The translations under genes and the position numbers were made by a program. DNA of 64,000 nt. Source: Amoebidium appalachense (Eukaryota; Ichthyosporea). A model generated the notes under the pieces. The model ran no database searches, was not told the origin of the DNA, and worked only from the letters and a program-made list of their open reading frames with translations. This document shows positions 49,208-57,438 of the stretch, piece after piece (positions within the stretch are counted from its first letter, which is position 1; each line of letters begins with the position of its first letter). The stretch is taken from assembly GCA_963693365.1 (NCBI GenBank), contig CAVNZM010000016.1, positions 930,001 through 994,000 on the forward strand. Direction: 5' to 3'.

Positions 49208-49912
49208 ATGGAGCAGTTTGTGGCCAGTCTTAGGGCCAACGCCGCCAACAAGAAGCTGCCCATCGAGTTGTCGCCCACCACCCTGGCGGAATTGTTCAAG
49301 CGGCCGTGCCAGGTGTGCAACCGCGCCGAGGCCGAGCGGACCCACCGTAACGTGGCACTGTGCCTCTACAAGCGCGGCTACGTCCACGGGAACGTGCGTC
49401 CCGTGTGCACCGTCTGCCACCGGATCCGCCACGGCCTGCGCACCACGCAGCTCGCCGCCCTCGCCGCACACACGCTGTTGCACTGCCCGCTGGTCAAACG
49501 CGCGCTGGGGCGCTCGGCTGCTGGCGTCAAGCGGCTCGCAAAGGCCCTTGCCACTCGCAGGGCGTACAGGCAGCCCCCGTCATCGCGCGCATACAGCACA
49601 AACTACAACACGTACAGGTGCAGCGCCCGAAAGCGCTGCGACACAGAGAATGGCCGGCGCTGCCCTTCGTCCGTGTTCACGCTCACGCGAAAGCAGTTTG
49701 ACGCCATTCGCAGGGAGCCCTGCTTCTACTGCGGCCTGGACCAGTCCAACGGCGTCGACCGGCTGTATCCGGCCGTGGGGTACACCGAGAGCAACAGCGT
49801 GCCCTGCTGCAAGACCTGCAACTACACAAAGAACGATATGCATCCCGGCGCATACATCCAGCACCTGGCCACTATCGTTCGGCACTGGGCTGCGAACCAG
49901 GGCGTGGCTTGA
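49208..49912 (+). CDS. HNH-like endonuclease / zinc protein, 234 aa
   Basis: The C-terminal domain (about residues 165-215) has the HNH-type layout CFYCG ... GVDRLYP, then GYTESNSVPCCKTCNYTKND: two Cys pairs, the Asp-Arg in place of the first His, and the central Asn. The N-terminal domain carries another Cys pair set (CQVCNRAE, then VCTVCHRIRHG), perhaps a degenerate copy. Between them is a basic linker. Viral HNH proteins may act in packaging, recombination or as homing nucleases. The 3' end overlaps the thiol oxidase gene by 41 bp, tail to tail. Confidence 0.75.
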   Translation: MEQFVASLRANAANKKLPIELSPTTLAELFKRPCQVCNRAEAERTHRNVALCLYKRGYVHGNVRPVCTVCHRIRHGLRTTQLAALAAHTLLHCPLVKRALGRSAAGVKRLAKALATRRAYRQPPSSRAYSTNYNTYRCSARKRCDTENGRRCPSSVFTLTRKQFDAIRREPCFYCGLDQSNGVDRLYPAVGYTESNSVPCCKTCNYTKNDMHPGAYIQHLATIVRHWAANQGVA

Positions 49913-50267
49913 CCATCCAGGCCTCGTAGGGTTTCAGGGCCTCGCTGGGCCGCACCGCCGGCTTCTTCTTGCGCTGGTTCACGGCGTTGTGAACCCTCAC
50001 GCCCCATTTGGACAGCGCATTCCTGTTCCGCAGGATACGCCGGCCAAGCTTGCATCTGGAGTGCCGTATGAGTTTGGCAAAGTGTCCACGGCACGCCCGG
50101 CATGGAAGAACGTTCACCAACGAGTTGAAGAAGCCTTCGTACTGCTCCTTGACGCGCGGTGTGGGGTTGTCCGGGTAGCCCAGGGTCACAGCATGGATGA
50201 CTTTCCAGAAGTGCGGGCCCCAGCATCGCGATTTGAGGTTGGGTCGAGACATTACTTGTATGGACAT
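49872..50267 (-). CDS. Erv1/Alr-like FAD-linked thiol oxidase, 131 aa
   Basis: Diagnostic features are WGPHFWKVIHAVTLGYP (helix 1), FNSLVNVLPCRACRGHFAKL with the redox CxxC (about residues 56-59), and the FAD-binding-type helix KWGVRVHNAVNQRKKKP (W, H, N). This is the E10-like enzyme of nucleocytoviruses that forms disulfides in the cytoplasm for virion membrane proteins. It fits with the several Cys-rich membrane proteins here. ATG at 50267; an alternative is 50252. The basic tail after residue 105 is variable in the family. Confidence 0.88.
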   Translation of the reverse strand: MSIQVMSRPNLKSRCWGPHFWKVIHAVTLGYPDNPTPRVKEQYEGFFNSLVNVLPCRACRGHFAKLIRHSRCKLGRRILRNRNALSKWGVRVHNAVNQRKKKPAVRPSEALKPYEAWMVKPRPGSQPSAER

Positions 50268-50473
50268 AACGTTTGCATGCGGGCTACTGCTACAATGATT
50301 TTTCTTTCTTAAGTTTATTTTTCGTATAGACCAGTTTCTTGTAACCGCATGACCGCCACTAGCCTAGCTCCTTTCATGACCCGTGGTCATGTTGGCAAGT
50401 TTAGGAAAAGGTGGTAGGTTCACCTGTATCTGGCTGGCAAGTCGGACGTGAAATACAGGACGGCGCGTATGCT
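50268..50473. other. Short spacer
   Basis: No gene seen. TTTATTG at about 50473 could be the complement of a polyadenylation signal for the minus-strand gene ending at 50474. Confidence 0.4.
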
Positions 50474-50860
50474 TTATTGCAGGAACATGGTGGTCCGGGT
50501 ACGCTGAGCCGTGCCGTCAAGGATGGTTGCCAGCTTGTCCACTCCCCAGGCGGTCGCATTACTAGTTGTTCCAAGATGGGTGGCGAGCGCCTGGTAATTA
50601 GTTGTGGTGGCGAATAGCTTGTCCATCAGGTTGCTGCTTGCTGTGCTGACCTCACCCGAATAGTTCTTGGGCAAATGCGATCGTGCCCCGCCATCCTTGC
50701 CGTCAAGCTGGTCGAGCCGCGCCGGCATGCACACGCCCTTGACACGGGAGGTCGCCGGCCCGCAGCGCCGTGTCTTTGTGGGGGGCTTACGCTTGGATGC
50801 CTTTGGGGTGGGCGGTTCAGCGGACCCCTTCGAGTAGTTTCGCACGTTCATTTTCGCCAT
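50474..50860 (-). CDS. Paralogue of the SCGPGT-motif protein, 128 aa
   Basis: ATG at 50860 (MAKMNVRNYSKGSAEPPTPK). A basic Lys/Pro segment (ASKRKPPTKTRRCGPATSRV) with KGVCMPA is followed by NYSGEVSTASSNLMDKLFAT and a Thr/Ala/Asn-rich tail. The same order is seen in 46012-46705, which is longer and frameshifted. In both loci this gene neighbours a member of the EDVY family. Function unknown; a basic virion protein is possible. Confidence 0.6.
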   Translation of the reverse strand: MAKMNVRNYSKGSAEPPTPKASKRKPPTKTRRCGPATSRVKGVCMPARLDQLDGKDGGARSHLPKNYSGEVSTASSNLMDKLFATTTNYQALATHLGTTSNATAWGVDKLATILDGTAQRTRTTMFLQ

Positions 50861-50888
50861 TGGGTATGGCCCCGAATAAATGGAGCGA

Positions 50889-51695
50889 TCAGCGCCCCAG
50901 GCAGATATTTGCCGACTGCATGCACGGTTTGGCCTCCCGGCGGGCCTTGTCCAGGTTGCGATAGTACAATGCGGCCAATGTGTCGCCCTGCATGGTGAGG
51001 TTCGACGTGGTCACAGCCAGCGTGCTGGTGCCGATGACCACGTTGCGCCAGCGGCTGTAGAGGTCTTCATACAGTTGAAGACGGCCCAACATCTTGACTT
51101 CAGCGCACACTGGGCCGGGGCATGTGGTTACCTTGAAGAGATCGCCGTTGATGAAGCATGGGATTAGGGCTGTGGCAGCGGCGGTAGCCGTCTTAAGCTT
51201 CGAGATGTTCGATAGGTGCTTGTTGATAGTGGTCACGCAGTTGAAGGCGACCGAGTATGTGCGCATGAACTCCTCGACCCTGGTGATGTACATGCGCGGC
51301 TGCCCGCAGTCGTCCACGGTCATGAGGTTGAAGTCTGGGCTGGAGTCGTTTGTCACCACCCGTCTCAGCCTCTGGTAGATGTCTTCGGCAACCCTGATGG
51401 CGTCAGTCACTCTTGTGGTTGGCTCGGTTGTGTTAGGAAGGACCTGCACGGCAAGAATCGGAATGCCGAGCGCACTGAGTTGCGGCGCCTGGTTGTTCTG
51501 TATTCCCAGGAGAAAATGGTCGATGTTGAGACGCACGTACACCCCAAGCGCCTGGGCCGTGTCTACGTCTATGTTGAAGCGCCGGGCATAAGTTTTGGCG
51601 TTGACGATCTGCAGGTGCCGCAGCGGTAGCTTGTCGACAACGTCCTTTACCTTGGCGTTAAAGTCGGCGGAGTCAGCTTGTCCTATAAGCACCAT
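50889..51695 (-). CDS. Paralogous family member 2 (V-x-EDIY-x-R motif), 268 aa
   Basis: Shares YARRFNIDV, QLSALGIPIL, RVAEDIYQRLRRVV, DFNLMTVDDCGQPR and LYEDLYSRWRNVV with member 3, and the two EDxY motifs with member 1. Mostly helical; no metal, nucleotide or catalytic motif seen. ATG at 51695. It lies head to tail behind member 3 with 29 bp between them, and ahead of the SCGPGT paralogue with 28 bp between, so the three may be regulated together. Confidence 0.7.
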   Translation of the reverse strand: MVLIGQADSADFNAKVKDVVDKLPLRHLQIVNAKTYARRFNIDVDTAQALGVYVRLNIDHFLLGIQNNQAPQLSALGIPILAVQVLPNTTEPTTRVTDAIRVAEDIYQRLRRVVTNDSSPDFNLMTVDDCGQPRMYITRVEEFMRTYSVAFNCVTTINKHLSNISKLKTATAAATALIPCFINGDLFKVTTCPGPVCAEVKMLGRLQLYEDLYSRWRNVVIGTSTLAVTTSNLTMQGDTLAALYYRNLDKARREAKPCMQSANICLGR

Positions 51696-51724
51696 TTACA
51701 TGTCTCATCCATAAAATGGCCACG

Positions 51725-52540
51725 TCAGTCCACTGCCGCGAAAAACATGGCGCTTTTGCCGGGGGCCGGTTTTCCCCGGATGTCCACCGCCGTCCCCGAC
51801 ACAAACTTTTCGACGTGCTGCCCGGTGAGCCGCCGGTGGTGCACGGCCAGCAGGGTATTCTTGTCCACCTCGTGGGTCGGCATGGCCACCATGTTGTCCG
51901 GCTTGTAGACGGTGTTGCGCCAGCGCTGGAACAGGTCCTCGTGCAGCTCCATGCGCCGGCTCTGCGCCTCCTCCCGCTTCACGCAGCGGGTGCGCGGGCG
52001 CATGCGCTGGATGGGCTTGGGGACATCCAGTACCTTCATCGGGTCGCTTGCCAGCTGTCGCTTGGTTGTCACAAGCCACCTGTTGATTGTGGCCACGTCC
52101 GCCAGCGGCAGCTCGTAGAAGCGCGAGTACCTGCTGATGTCCGTCACCACCGTGGCGGGCGTGCCGCATGCGTCCACGACCGTACGGTTGAAGTCCGCCG
52201 CCGTGGACGACATGCATGCCAGCCTCGTGCGCTGGTACACGTCCTCGGCCACGCGCAGCGCCTTGCTGAACGGGAACTTCTTGACTTCGGCCGTCTCGAG
52301 CAGTCCCCAGATGTAGTGCGCCATGTCGACGATCCCGAGGGCAGACAGCGGCAGCGGCGCCTCGTGGGCCAGCTGTTCCGTGAACTCGTCGATCGCGTGC
52401 GCAAGCAGCAGCGCGCAGTCCCGCACCACGGGCTCAGGGATGTCGAAATCCCTCGCGTAGCGGTCCGTGGCGAGTATCTGCAGCCGGCGGGCCGGGCCGC
52501 CGAAGTCGTTGTACAGGGCCTCGAACGTTGCGTAGGGCAT
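51725..52540 (-). CDS. Paralogous family member 3 (V-x-EDVY-x-R motif), 271 aa
   Basis: The start MPYATFEALYNDFGG (52540) was chosen because it matches the N-terminal length of member 2; in-frame ATGs at 52585 and 52630 would overlap the capsid promoter and start. Shared motifs are RLQILATDRYARDFDIPE, LPLSALGIVDM, RVAEDVYQRTRL, DFNRTVVDACGTPA and LHEDLFQRWRNTV. It is divergent from the major capsid gene with about 88 bp between starts, so it probably shares its late expression. Function unknown. Confidence 0.7.
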   Translation of the reverse strand: MPYATFEALYNDFGGPARRLQILATDRYARDFDIPEPVVRDCALLLAHAIDEFTEQLAHEAPLPLSALGIVDMAHYIWGLLETAEVKKFPFSKALRVAEDVYQRTRLACMSSTAADFNRTVVDACGTPATVVTDISRYSRFYELPLADVATINRWLVTTKRQLASDPMKVLDVPKPIQRMRPRTRCVKREEAQSRRMELHEDLFQRWRNTVYKPDNMVAMPTHEVDKNTLLAVHHRRLTGQHVEKFVSGTAVDIRGKPAPGKSAMFFAAVD

Positions 52541-52628
52541 CCTGCTGTTGGCCGCAAAAAGTCTGTTTGATGGTACGATATGCATCCAGACCCACGAGAG
52601 CGCGATATTATGTGCGCGTCTATTAAAC

Positions 52629-53927
52629 ATGTCTAGCTCGGCGATTGTGCAGCTGGTGTCCAAGGGCGTTCAGGATTCCGTTCTGACCTTCAAACCCACC
52701 AAGACCCTGTTCCGCAGCAAGTATGCGCAGATCAGCAACTTCTCCATTGAGTTCTTTAGGGTCAACTTCCAGACCGCCCTGGACTACGGCGCCACCGGCT
52801 GCAACTGCGAGATTAGTCGTTCCGGAGACCTCATCAAGGACCTTTGGATCCACTTCAAGGTAGGCGCTCTTAAGCGTGGGCCACCCAACGCCGTCTCCAA
52901 CGGCTCGATTGGCCCCCTTCCCTACGACGCCCACTTTGTCAACATGCTGCCCTTTGCCCTCTTCAACCGCATCGAGCTGAACGTGGGGACATACCGCATC
53001 GACCAGCACGTGGGCCGCCTTCTCGCCCTGCTCGAGGACATCGAGACACCCCCTGGCAAGGGGCTGGGCATCGCCATTGGCAAGGCCGATCATGTGAGCC
53101 AGCTGCGCGAGTGGGCCAACCACGAGATGGAGTACTTCTTTCCCCTGCAGTTCTGGTTCAACAGGAGGTATGGTGCTGCCCTGCCCATTGTCGCCCTGCA
53201 GTTCCACACCGTGCGCATCGACATCGACACCAAGCCCCTGCGTGACCTCATCAACGACGTCGGCGACCAGAAGCCCTCCAGCTCCACCAACGACGCTCAT
53301 GGTGGCAAGATTTCCGACAGCAGCATCATCGTCGAGTACATCTTCGTGGACGAGCAGGAACGTGCCATGTGGGCCCAGGCCCAGCGCCACGACTACCTCG
53401 TGGACCTGTGGCAGGAGAAGATGTTCAGCTCCAACGTCAACAGCAGGCCCAACGAGAAGGCTACCCTCACGCAGCAGCTCAACTTCGGCTTCCCCGTCAA
53501 GGAGCTGCTCATCGTGTGCCAGCCCCGCACACGCAACAACGAGCCCGGCAAGAACGACTTCTTCAACTTTGCCTCGCCTGGCAAGAGCCCCAACAACCCG
53601 CTGTACCTACCCATCCAGAAGATCGACGTCAAGTACAACAACACCGGCATGCAGTACAACTACAGCGGGCTGTTCTCGCACAAGGTGCTGGTCCAGAAGT
53701 ACCACACCCGTGCCCCTACGCTCAAGATGTTCATGATCCCCTATGCCCTCCAGCCCGAAGACTCCATCCAGCCCACAGGCAGCACGAACTTCTCCCGCAT
53801 CGACACGATTGACCTGAACCTGGAGCTTCACGAGTCCCTCAGCGGCACCGTGGACTTCTGGGTATATGCCAGAGGTCACAACCTAGTGAGCATCAGTGGT
53901 GGGATGCTCAGTCTGCGCTTTAGTTGA
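52629..53927 (+). CDS. Major capsid protein, double jelly-roll, 432 aa
   Basis: The N-terminus has the nucleocytovirus MCP layout: SAIVQLVSKGVQDSVLTFKP, YAQISNFSIEFFRVNFQTAL, then CEISRSGDLIKDLWIHFKV. The middle holds GTYRIDQHVGRLL and the EMEYFFPLQFWFNRRYGAAL region, and the C-terminus has TNFSRIDTIDLNLELHES and a final SISGGMLSLRFS strand. Length is typical (430-470). It forms the trimeric capsomers of the icosahedral shell. The frame is intact. AT-rich TATTATGT/TCTATTAAAC precedes the ATG at 52629. Confidence 0.93.
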   Translation: MSSSAIVQLVSKGVQDSVLTFKPTKTLFRSKYAQISNFSIEFFRVNFQTALDYGATGCNCEISRSGDLIKDLWIHFKVGALKRGPPNAVSNGSIGPLPYDAHFVNMLPFALFNRIELNVGTYRIDQHVGRLLALLEDIETPPGKGLGIAIGKADHVSQLREWANHEMEYFFPLQFWFNRRYGAALPIVALQFHTVRIDIDTKPLRDLINDVGDQKPSSSTNDAHGGKISDSSIIVEYIFVDEQERAMWAQAQRHDYLVDLWQEKMFSSNVNSRPNEKATLTQQLNFGFPVKELLIVCQPRTRNNEPGKNDFFNFASPGKSPNNPLYLPIQKIDVKYNNTGMQYNYSGLFSHKVLVQKYHTRAPTLKMFMIPYALQPEDSIQPTGSTNFSRIDTIDLNLELHESLSGTVDFWVYARGHNLVSISGGMLSLRFS

Positions 53928-53961
53928 GCACCCATACTAATCTATTCCTGTGTATACACGA

Positions 53962-54143
53962 ATGATGTTGTGGCGTATGGACTCGCCATGCAATTGGTAC
54001 ATATGTCGATCTTTATTGATAACATTCGTGTGATCTGCCGGGTGATGAATTGTAATATGTGATTTTATTATAATGTTGTGGCGTGTGGACTCTCCATGCA
54101 ATTGGTACATATGTCGATCTTTATTGATAACATTCGTGTGATC
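53962..54143. repeat. Direct repeat of about 72 bp, two copies
   Basis: GATGTTGTGGCGTATGGACT to TTGATAACATTCGTGTGATC occurs at about 53962-54033 and, slightly changed, 54072-54143, between the convergent MCP and zinc-ribbon genes. Each copy includes TTTATTG, so it might contribute a 3' end signal on the minus strand. Confidence 0.8.
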
Positions 54144-54153
54144 TCCATCGATC

Positions 54154-55869
54154 TTACACACTAGTTTCACTTTGCATGACAACCGATGTGAGATTTTTCT
54201 CAAGACCATCAACCAATGCAAAAATGAACCGCGACAACCCGCCGTACTTGCCGGAGCCATCTTTGTAAAGAACTATACATGGAGCGGCTTTGGGTCCGTG
54301 TGCCTCTGCCACCAGGCCCATGTCGCGTAGGACGACAGTGGGGACAAATAAAACCTTTGACACAAAGTCCCCAGGGAGAAACACCATAAGCACGTCGAAA
54401 TCGCCAACGGTGTAACAGGTCTTCTTTCTGTGGCCACCTGTGTAAGTGGCTAGAGCGAACTGCCAATATGTGCCCATATCCAAGGCTGTCTTGGCCTGTA
54501 CTCGTCGGTTTTTCCAGTACATATCGAATCTGGCGTTGTGCTCGTGTACTTCCGGATACACAAACTTTGTCTCGAGTATTTTCTCAATCGCCGCTTGTGT
54601 CTCGATCTCCCTCATCTGCTTTGCTCCTTTGGGTGTGTTGACTTGAACGAACGTTTTTAATTGGAGTTGCTCATCTTGCATGTCAAGTGCAGCCCTCAGC
54701 TCCTCAACCGACACGACTTCACGGTCCACGAACCTAGTCCGCCGCCCTTGCCCGATGGTAATTTGTCCTGATGTATTCATGACCGATTCGTTTCCAGCAA
54801 AAATCCACAACCGTCGTGTCCTCCCATCGTCGCCGACACATGCGACCACCCCACCTGAATGTTTGTTGCATCGCATAAACACGAATGCAGATTCGTCCCG
54901 TCGGGTGCTGGTCTTCACTGTCACTGCATATCCACGGGGTTCTTCACCAGGCTCCGTGACCCAAAGAAAATCGGCGGCACAGCTTTCCCTTGTCGGCATA
55001 ACAGTCAGACCGGCCTCTCTGAACATTTCCATGACCCATTTCTTCCCCTCGGCACCTATCTCGGTGCCGTGGGCGCTTCGGCGCTGAAGGTTGGCGTGTC
55101 GCTTCTCGGCGTACTCCTCGTCGTTCTTGGGCAGTTCTTTGCGCGGGCGTTTTGTGGAAGGCGTCTCGACATCTTCGGGCCCGAGCGCGCGAGCCCTCTT
55201 GTTGCTGGCACAGTTGGGGCAGGCGTTGCCGAGTCGTGTGCGGTTGTGAATCCAGTTCTCCCACTCGTGACCGTTCGTGCACACCCACCAGACCTTCATC
55301 TTCTTGCCGTGGTGCACGCTGTCTGGCGTGGCCTCACCATTCTTCGTGGGGTGCCACTCGGCGGCAATGGCTGGGAACTTTGCCTTGAGTGTCTCATCCG
55401 TCTTCACGCGCATGCTTATCCCCTTGCGCTTGCATGCCGGGCAGCCAGGTCCGTTCTTCGTGCGGTTCGAGGGGCTCGCCTGCCACTCGACATCACAACC
55501 GGGACTGGAACATTTCCACCAGAAGACGTTGCTTGCCTTGCCGATGTCGGAGGGGGTGATGGGGGCGTTCTTCTCGAAGTGCCATTCTGCGGAAATGTCG
55601 GGGAAGAGCGCCGCAAAGGTCTTGTCGGCATCGAGCTTCTTGGTAAAGTACTTCTTGGGGTCGGCCTTCTTGCGGCACGCGACGCAGCCTGGCTCCTGCT
55701 TGATCCGCGCAAACACGTAGGCCTCCCACTCGGTGTTGCAGCCCGGTGTGCCGCAGAGCCACCACACCTTCTTGTTCGACTTTGCCCCCACGGACGACGC
55801 CGACAGCGGGGCATTCTTGCTTGGGTGCCACTCGCGGGCAAGAGAAGGAAAGGTTTGAGAGAGAGACAT
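54154..55869 (-). CDS. Triple treble-clef zinc protein with a C-terminal nuclease-like domain, 571 aa
   Basis: Three units of the treble-clef zinc-ribbon type (DUF4379-like) occur in residues 1-205: each has AxEWHPxKN, a VWWLC/FWWKC strand and CxxC pairs (GTPGCNTEWEA, EPGCVACRKK; SPGCDVEW, GCPACKRK; GHEWENWIHNR, NACPNCAS). Two later regions could be PD-(D/E)XK-like: ADFLWVTEPGEEPRGYAVTV and ARFDMYWKNRRVQAKTALDM with Asp and Gln-x-Lys. Similar fusions occur in giant viruses as presumed DNA nucleases or homing-type enzymes. ATG at 55869 lies 39 bp after a TATAAAAG. Confidence 0.75.
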   Translation of the reverse strand: MSLSQTFPSLAREWHPSKNAPLSASSVGAKSNKKVWWLCGTPGCNTEWEAYVFARIKQEPGCVACRKKADPKKYFTKKLDADKTFAALFPDISAEWHFEKNAPITPSDIGKASNVFWWKCSSPGCDVEWQASPSNRTKNGPGCPACKRKGISMRVKTDETLKAKFPAIAAEWHPTKNGEATPDSVHHGKKMKVWWVCTNGHEWENWIHNRTRLGNACPNCASNKRARALGPEDVETPSTKRPRKELPKNDEEYAEKRHANLQRRSAHGTEIGAEGKKWVMEMFREAGLTVMPTRESCAADFLWVTEPGEEPRGYAVTVKTSTRRDESAFVFMRCNKHSGGVVACVGDDGRTRRLWIFAGNESVMNTSGQITIGQGRRTRFVDREVVSVEELRAALDMQDEQLQLKTFVQVNTPKGAKQMREIETQAAIEKILETKFVYPEVHEHNARFDMYWKNRRVQAKTALDMGTYWQFALATYTGGHRKKTCYTVGDFDVLMVFLPGDFVSKVLFVPTVVLRDMGLVAEAHGPKAAPCIVLYKDGSGKYGGLSRFIFALVDGLEKNLTSVVMQSETSV

Positions 55870-55907
55870 GTTGCTGCAGGTGTGATGGTTGTATGGGTGT
55901 GTGCCGG

Positions 55908-56012
55908 CTTTTATACCTTCGCGGGAGTCAAAGGTGATGCGACTGCCGCGATGAAGCGCGGTCGATTTTTTCTTGTTTTGGCGACTGGGTTGCACGTTCG
56001 AGGGTATAAAAG
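55908..56012. promoter_or_regulatory. Divergent promoter with two TATAAAAG boxes
   Basis: TATAAAAG on the minus strand (55908-55915) precedes the ATG at 55869. TATAAAAG on the plus strand (56005-56012) precedes the ATG at 56066 by 53 bp. Confidence 0.7.
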
Positions 56013-56065
56013 GCCGCACGGTGACCAAACACCCTCACTTTTTATTTTCTCAGCTACTCGTAGGC

Positions 56066-56932
56066 ATGTCCAGAATCCTGACCATCTACTGCACTGAGCT
56101 CGCTGCCCTCGCTGGTCGCCACAAGTATCGTGAAGTCGCCGACGCCGTGAACGCCCTGCTCTGCCACAACGAACAGATTGTCTACTCGTCCTTCCCCCAC
56201 CTGCGCTCGCGTCTGCGCAACGCCCGTCTCGGTGAGGCCGCAGCCCGCAAGGCCGAGTTCCTCTGCCGCAAGCGCCATGCCGACGTGCTGGAGAGCGGGC
56301 TCGTGAAGATGGCAAAGGCCGAGTCCGCCGACGAGCTGAAGATGCTGATCGACGATGCGCTCTCGTCCATCGACGACCCCGCCGACAGGGAGCTGGCCAG
56401 GGGCGTCATCTTCAAGACCCGCGGGCTCACGGGCGAGGACCCCGTCATGGACGAGTACGAGCGGCTGACCGGCAAGAAGCTGACCGAGCGCAACACCGTG
56501 TTCCGTGTCTCCAAGCCCTTCACCACGCGTGGCGGAGTGCGCTACCAGATCGGGGGCCGCCTGGACGGCGTGTGCGACGAGCTCGGGCGCATCGTCGAGG
56601 TCAAGAACCGCGTCAACAAGTTCCACATCCCCATCTACGACCGCATCCAGGTCATGGGCTACTTTGCCATCACAGGGCTTAAGAGTTGCGAGTTCATCCA
56701 GTGCCTGTGCGGTGAGCTCGACACCGAGACCCTGCACTACGACGAGGGCGCCTGGGCGGCCGTGCAGCGAGCGCTCGAGGACACCCTGGACCGCTACCTC
56801 ACCCCCGACTGCGACCCCGACGAGGAGCCCCACAGCCCCCCCGGCCCGCCCGCAGCTCCCAGCCCCCCCGGGCCGGCCCCTCAGTCACCGGCCGCGTCAT
56901 CCTCGCTGGCCTCCGTCTCCTCTTCGCAATAA
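56066..56932 (+). CDS. YqaJ/lambda-exonuclease-like PD-(D/E)XK nuclease, 288 aa
   Basis: The core is readable: an N-terminal helical domain, GEDPVMDEYERLTGKKL, then VRYQIGGRLDGVCDELGRIV and EVKNRVNKFH, giving the Asp and Glu-x-Lys of PD-(D/E)XK enzymes, then IPIYDRIQVMGYFAITGLKS with the conserved Gln helix. This matches viral recombinases of the YqaJ type, which digest one DNA strand for recombination or genome maturation. The last 35 residues are Pro/Ser-rich. Strong upstream TATA box. Its end overlaps the convergent gene 56881-57438 by about 52 bp. Confidence 0.8.
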   Translation: MSRILTIYCTELAALAGRHKYREVADAVNALLCHNEQIVYSSFPHLRSRLRNARLGEAAARKAEFLCRKRHADVLESGLVKMAKAESADELKMLIDDALSSIDDPADRELARGVIFKTRGLTGEDPVMDEYERLTGKKLTERNTVFRVSKPFTTRGGVRYQIGGRLDGVCDELGRIVEVKNRVNKFHIPIYDRIQVMGYFAITGLKSCEFIQCLCGELDTETLHYDEGAWAAVQRALEDTLDRYLTPDCDPDEEPHSPPGPPAAPSPPGPAPQSPAASSSLASVSSSQ

Positions 56933-57438
56933 ATATCCCCCAGACGGGGCAGTGGCATATCCAGTCTTTTGAGCACGGGCGAGTAGAAGTGGCATGCCTC
57001 CACGTACTCGCAGTAGCAGCCCATGGACTCAAGCTCTTTTGGAAACAGCTCCTCGCTCAGCTGCATCTTTCCCCCCTTCTGTACGTACATGCACGGGTCA
57101 CGGTTTAGCGAGACGACCTCCAGCCAGTCCTTGAACGCGTTTGTTGGACGTCGCACCACACACCTCCTGCACTTGAAAGCCGCAAGCACACCCATCACCT
57201 CGCCCGCGCCCCGAAAGCTCCGGTACAGCACGCACACTCGAACACCACCCTCACTGCCTGCCGAGCATACCGCCCTCGCCCCGTTCTCCAGCAGCCGTCG
57301 AGCCACATCTCTCGCACCCACCTGCCCGTCGAGCTCGGCCGCAAAGACGCGCGAATGACTGTTATCATGGCGGTTATCCATGCAGAGCCACGCAATAATG
57401 TCGGGATGCGAGCTGGACACCGCGACGGTCAGGTGCAT
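56881..57438 (-). CDS. Hypothetical protein, 185 aa
   Basis: Intact minus-strand frame; ATG at 57438 (MHLTVAVSSSHPDIIAWLCM) is preferred because it limits overlap with the divergent gene; ATG 57468 or 57381 are alternatives. Features are RVFAAELDGQVGARDVARRL, CKRRCVVRRP-like basic/Cys segment (FKCRRCVVRRPTNAF) and an acidic C-terminus. It may be an alpha/beta protein. No family recognised. Confidence 0.55.
   Translation of the reverse strand: MHLTVAVSSSHPDIIAWLCMDNRHDNSHSRVFAAELDGQVGARDVARRLLENGARAVCSAGSEGGVRVCVLYRSFRGAGEVMGVLAAFKCRRCVVRRPTNAFKDWLEVVSLNRDPCMYVQKGGKMQLSEELFPKELESMGCYCEYVEACHFYSPVLKRLDMPLPRLGDIYCEEETEASEDDAAGD

Noticed and set aside
48972-50312. 446-codon plus-strand frame
   Set aside because: It runs across three genes (48887, 49208 and the antisense of 49872) with Arg/Ser/Thr-rich shadow composition typical of GC-rich DNA.
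56054-56833. 259-codon minus-strand frame
   Set aside because: It is the shadow of the YqaJ-like gene, whose motifs and TATA box are on the plus strand.
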